Positions 60,785 through 64,000 of a stretch of 64,000 bases of DNA are shown piece by piece. The stretch is from Ruegeria meonggei (GTDB lineage: Bacteria > Pseudomonadota > Alphaproteobacteria > Rhodobacterales > Rhodobacteraceae). Both the position numbers and the translations under genes were made by a program. The DNA lies in contig NZ_FWFP01000006.1 in assembly GCF_900172215.1 (NCBI RefSeq), forward strand, positions 62,001-126,000, in the 5' to 3' direction. The stretch's first letter is position 1, and the number at the start of each line of letters is the position of its first letter. The notes below the pieces were generated by a model. That model saw only the letters and a list, made by a program, of their open reading frames with translations. It ran no database searches and was not told the DNA's origin.

Positions 60785-60813
60785 GGAATATGGGCCGAGA
60801 AGAAATATTGCAA
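60785..60813 (-). promoter_or_regulatory. Predicted ccr promoter
   Basis: On the minus strand TTGCAA (60808-60813), 17 bp, TATTCC (60785-60790), about 58 bp before the ccr ATG. The -35 overlaps one arm of a loose inverted repeat (ATTGCAA at 60807-60813 and TTGTAAT at 60831-60837) that might bind a regulator. Confidence 0.4.
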
Positions 60814-60838
60814 CTGATTTTGATGCCATTTTGTAATT

Positions 60839-62227
60839 TTATGACCCAGCAGGTGCAGAAATTTCCTTTGCGGTCGCAGCAATCACGAGGGTTTCATTCA
60901 ATGGCGCTGACGCCGCATAATAATCCAACAGGTCAACTCTTTGACCAGACAGAGTTATTTTTCCACCGTCGCGCCGCAGGATGCGACGGTCAACCAGTTG
61001 ATCGATGGCAGCCCGTATCGGCACCGGACCGGAGTCCGCGGAAATTCCGTCACGTCGCATCAGCTTGCCAATCAGGTCAACCAGATCTTCTTCGACCCAT
61101 TCCCTCTTGTCTCGTACCAGCCAGCAGGCAGCGGGTCCGGGGACCAGGGGGATTTCGGCCGCGATACGCCCAATCAGCTCGCGCGCCAGATCCGTCATGA
61201 GGTTGCGATCATGATCCGCCCGAAACGTATTCAGCGAGATTGGCTGCCCATATCGGACCGACGCTATCCCGAACCGCTTGTATCGCCCGATCAATCGCTG
61301 ACCGATCTGCTTTAGAATCCACCACGTGATCACACCAATGCGGGCCCGAAAGCGTCTTTGGTTGCCCAGCGCGGCCTTGGTCAGGATCGTATCTTCAAGA
61401 ACCCGGTCATAATTCAATGCAACCGGTACAAAGACAACGTCTCTACCCTCGACCGACGTGCCATCAATGATGTATTTCAGCAGACCTAGCTTTGGACGCC
61501 CCAATGCACCGGTCAGGCTAAGCCCGCCTTCGGGGAACATGGCTTGCGTCACCCCGGCCTCGGTCGCGTGTCGCACGTAACAGGCCAGCACTTGCCGGTA
61601 TAGATCGCTGCCGGATTTGCGGCGAATGAAATACGCTCCCATAGCCCGGATCAGACGGCTGAGAGGCCAGACTCTGGCCCATTCTCCCACCGCGTAAGAC
61701 AATGCCGATTGACGCGCCGCCAGATAGGTGACCAGCACGTAGTCCATGTTACTGCGGTGGTTCATGACAAAGACAACTGTCGCTTCGGGGTCGATACCTT
61801 TCAGGGCATCTTCGTCTTTATGGCTAAGCCGTACGTCGTAGAACGCATTGCTCAGCATCCGGGCCATGCGGATGGCGATGCTGAAATAGGCGACCGCAGA
61901 AAACGACGGAACAATCTCGCGCGCATAGCCGCGCGCCTGTTCAAAAGCTACAGCCTCGGGCATGCCTGTTTCTTGCGCATGCGCCTGCACCGCCTGCCCG
62001 ACCTGCGGGTCATAGATCAACCGCTGAATCATATCGTGACGCCGCGCCAGCTTGAACGGCTGTATCGGCCGTTGCAGGCGTTGGTTTACCCGTTTGACCG
62101 CCCGTTCAAGGCGACGGCGAAAGAACCAGCGCACCGATGGGAACAAGAAATGCGAGGCCAGAGTGACCGCAGCAAACACCACGATCAGCAAAAACAGCCA
62201 AAGCGGAAGCTCCACGGTCTGAGTCAT
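60839..62227 (-). CDS. Membrane-bound glycerol-3-phosphate/lysophosphatidate acyltransferase (PlsB-like)
   Basis: A 462-residue acyltransferase with an N-terminal membrane helix (about 8-30). The catalytic motif is VMNHRSNMDYVL (near 155-166, the HX4D-type HRSNMD), with a later FPEGGLSLTGALGRPKLG for glycerol-phosphate binding. It should acylate glycerol phosphate or a lysophospholipid in membrane-lipid synthesis. The open frame runs 119 codons further upstream into ecm control DNA; the ATG at 62225-62227 gives the natural membrane-helix start. It lies between ccr and ecm, a constant neighbourhood in this group. Confidence 0.87.
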   Translation of the reverse strand: MTQTVELPLWLFLLIVVFAAVTLASHFLFPSVRWFFRRRLERAVKRVNQRLQRPIQPFKLARRHDMIQRLIYDPQVGQAVQAHAQETGMPEAVAFEQARGYAREIVPSFSAVAYFSIAIRMARMLSNAFYDVRLSHKDEDALKGIDPEATVVFVMNHRSNMDYVLVTYLAARQSALSYAVGEWARVWPLSRLIRAMGAYFIRRKSGSDLYRQVLACYVRHATEAGVTQAMFPEGGLSLTGALGRPKLGLLKYIIDGTSVEGRDVVFVPVALNYDRVLEDTILTKAALGNQRRFRARIGVITWWILKQIGQRLIGRYKRFGIASVRYGQPISLNTFRADHDRNLMTDLARELIGRIAAEIPLVPGPAACWLVRDKREWVEEDLVDLIGKLMRRDGISADSGPVPIRAAIDQLVDRRILRRDGGKITLSGQRVDLLDYYAASAPLNETLVIAATAKEISAPAGS

Positions 62228-62295
62228 TTGCGCACCCTGCCACCAAACGCTGCGTCCTACAATCTGAAGAACCCGATATGCCGCGACGCAGCGAA

Positions 62296-62324
62296 TTGAC
62301 ATATCCCGAAAATTGCGCTTTAGA
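62296..62324 (+). promoter_or_regulatory. Predicted ecm promoter
   Basis: TTGACA (62296-62301), 17 bp, TTTAGA (62319-62324), about 48 bp before the ecm ATG in the 144-bp gap divergent from the acyltransferase gene. Confidence 0.5.
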
Positions 62325-62371
62325 ACCCAAGAACGTAATTTTGTTGCCCACCCCAGATACGAGGCCTCGCT

Positions 62372-64000
62372 ATGACGCAGACGCAGAAAGATCGCCCCTG
62401 GCTCATCCGAACCTATGCCGGTCATTCCACCGCAAAAGCTTCGAACGCGCTGTATCGTGGGAACCTGGCGAAAGGTCAAACCGGGCTGTCCGTGGCATTC
62501 GATTTGCCGACTCAAACCGGCTATGACAGCGACCACACGCTGGCCCGAGGTGAGGTTGGCAAGGTAGGCGTGCCTATCGGACATCTAGGTGACATGCGGG
62601 TTTTGTTCGATCAGATTCCGTTGGAACAGATGAACACCTCGATGACGATCAACGCCACAGCCCCTTGGTTACTGGCACTTTACATCGCCGTGGCCGAAGA
62701 ACAGGGCGCGGACGTGTCGAACCTGCAGGGCACCGTTCAAAACGATCTGATTAAGGAATACCTGAGCCGCGGAACGTATGTCTGCCCGCCGAAACCGTCG
62801 CTGAAGATGATCGCCGACGTGGCCGAGTATTGCTATACCAACGTGCCAAAATGGAACCCAATGAACGTGTGTTCCTATCACCTGCAAGAGGCTGGCGCGA
62901 CGCCCGAGCAGGAACTGTCCTACGCCTTGGCCACAGCGATTGCCGTTCTGGATGAGTTGCGCCCACGGGTACCGGCCGAGGATTTTCCGGCGCTGTGTGG
63001 CCGGATTTCGTTCTTTGTGAACGCCGGCATACGGTTTGTTACCGAAATGTGCAAAATGCGGGCTTTTGTCGACCTTTGGGATGAGATTTTGCAACAACGC
63101 TATGGCGTTGAGGATCCCAAATTCCGCCGCTTCCGCTATGGCGTTCAGGTAAACTCACTGGGTCTGACCGAGCAACAGCCTGAAAACAATGTCTACCGCA
63201 TCCTGATTGAGATGCTGGCGGTGACCCTGTCGAAAAAGGCCCGCGCCCGTGCGGTGCAATTGCCCGCCTGGAACGAGGCGCTGGGATTGCCGCGGCCCTG
63301 GGATCAGCAATGGTCGATGCGGATGCAGCAGATTCTGGCCTATGAGACCGACCTGCTGGAATATGGCGATCTGTTTGATGGTAACCCGGCTGTTGATGCC
63401 AAGGTTGAAGAGTTGAAAGAAGGCGCGCGTGCAGAGCTGGCAAACCTGGATTCGATGGGCGGCGCTGTCGCTTCGATCGAATACATGAAGTCACGCCTGG
63501 TGGATTCGAACGCAGAACGTCTGAACCGGATCGAGCGCAACGAAACCATCGTTGTCGGCGTGAATAAATGGACCGAGGGTGAGCCTTCGCCGTTGGAAAC
63601 CGAAGATGGAGGCATCATGGTCGTCGACCCGGCGGTCGAGCAGGAACAGATTGACCGCCTGAACGAGTGGCGGGCTTCGCGCGATGATGCGGCTGTGGCT
63701 ACCGCTTTGGCAGCGCTTCGCGAAGCAGCGCAAACAGGCACCAACGTGATGGGGCCGTCGATCGCCGCCGCTAAGGCTGGTGTGACCACCGGAGAATGGG
63801 CCGAAGAGATGCGCAAGGTCTATGGCACCTATCGCGGCCCGACCGGCGTGTCCGGCTCGGTTTCAAACAAGACCGAAGGGCTGGAAGATCTGCGTGCTGC
63901 CGTGGATACGGTCAGCGACAAGCTGGGGCGCCGCCTGAAGTTCCTGGTCGGCAAACCCGGCCTGGACGGCCACTCAAACGGGGCCGAGCAGATTGCCTTC
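62372..64000 (+). CDS. ecm: Ethylmalonyl-CoA mutase (3' end outside window)
   Basis: The first 543 residues of a B12-dependent mutase converting (2R)-ethylmalonyl-CoA to methylsuccinyl-CoA. The substrate-domain opening RTYAGHSTAKASNALYR differs from classic methylmalonyl-CoA mutase and fits Ecm. The TIM-barrel catalytic part (about 20-440) is complete, and the cobalamin domain is just starting, with DGHSNG (DxHxxG, the Co-ligating His) at the right edge. SD GAGG precedes the ATG by seven bases. Its neighbourhood with ccr supports Ecm over methylmalonyl-CoA mutase. Confidence 0.93.
   Translation, partial: MTQTQKDRPWLIRTYAGHSTAKASNALYRGNLAKGQTGLSVAFDLPTQTGYDSDHTLARGEVGKVGVPIGHLGDMRVLFDQIPLEQMNTSMTINATAPWLLALYIAVAEEQGADVSNLQGTVQNDLIKEYLSRGTYVCPPKPSLKMIADVAEYCYTNVPKWNPMNVCSYHLQEAGATPEQELSYALATAIAVLDELRPRVPAEDFPALCGRISFFVNAGIRFVTEMCKMRAFVDLWDEILQQRYGVEDPKFRRFRYGVQVNSLGLTEQQPENNVYRILIEMLAVTLSKKARARAVQLPAWNEALGLPRPWDQQWSMRMQQILAYETDLLEYGDLFDGNPAVDAKVEELKEGARAELANLDSMGGAVASIEYMKSRLVDSNAERLNRIERNETIVVGVNKWTEGEPSPLETEDGGIMVVDPAVEQEQIDRLNEWRASRDDAAVATALAALREAAQTGTNVMGPSIAAAKAGVTTGEWAEEMRKVYGTYRGPTGVSGSVSNKTEGLEDLRAAVDTVSDKLGRRLKFLVGKPGLDGHSNGAEQIAF

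Noticed and set aside
59525-60817. 430-codon frame antisense to ccr
   Set aside because: Shadow of ccr; its protein shows no recognisable fold motifs.
62228-62584. 119-codon N-terminal extension of the acyltransferase
   Set aside because: Would overlap the ecm promoter and coding start antisense; the ATG at 62227 begins at the natural membrane helix.

Overview
The window looks like core chromosome of a marine Rhodobacteraceae (Roseobacter clade, Ruegeria-like). The reasons are the high GC, the ethylmalonyl-CoA pathway genes ccr and ecm flanking an acyltransferase, a short second glutamyl-tRNA synthetase, an RpoHII-type sigma factor followed by a ChaN-like gene, a LuxI/LuxR pair, and the glnD-murJ block running on to trpS and nfuA. 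No rRNA, tRNA, CRISPR array, insertion sequence or prophage was seen.

Layout. 1-2.8 kb: 3' part of a sulfotransferase gene, an AT-richer gap, an L,D-transpeptidase and a tesA-like esterase divergent from an ABC ATPase/permease pair. 5.3-6.4 kb: an NsrR-type NO sensor divergent from a gamma-glutamylcyclotransferase-like gene; the spacer holds a perfect NsrR-type palindrome and an FNR-type box. 6.5-15.4 kb: gltX2, a DUF1801 gene, a Tat-exported metallo-hydrolase, a FAD oxidoreductase, nadE, a periplasmic 18-repeat MORN protein and an SDR. 15.5-17.4 kb: leuA behind a leucine-rich leader peptide and alternative hairpins. 18.3-24.9 kb: the rod-shape operon mreB-mreC-mreD-mrdA-rodA. 24.9-31.5 kb (mostly minus strand): an M3 peptidase, coaBC-dut-moeB-like, and rpoHII-chaN. 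31.6-38.6 kb: cobP, a cobC-like gene, a GST with a metal-site-like tail, comM, gshB, yraN, rsmI and lpoA-like. 38.6-48.4 kb: glnD-murJ, a rhomboid-like protein without catalytic residues, trpS, a class IV aminotransferase, usp, an isomerase, nfuA-tsaB-rimI. 48.6-53.3 kb: a complete BMP-type (nucleoside/purine-like) ABC importer. 53.6-57.6 kb: a TauE/SafE permease with its TIGR02186 partner, an SDR and a RecD/Dda-like helicase. 57.6-59.2 kb: luxI, luxR and a 72-codon ORF, with two TTAA-N7-TTAA (CtrA-type) boxes. 59.4-64 kb: ccr, a plsB-like acyltransferase and the start of ecm.

Most genes are housekeeping. The more interesting material is regulatory or architectural: the NsrR/FNR double site, the leuA attenuator, an Irr-like box before nfuA, an RpoE-like promoter before rpoHII, CtrA boxes around the quorum-sensing genes, the nine-repeat block duplication in the MORN protein, and the inactive rhomboid. 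I do not see a clearly new multi-gene system. The nearest candidate is the small-ORF/luxR/luxI locus with its CtrA boxes.
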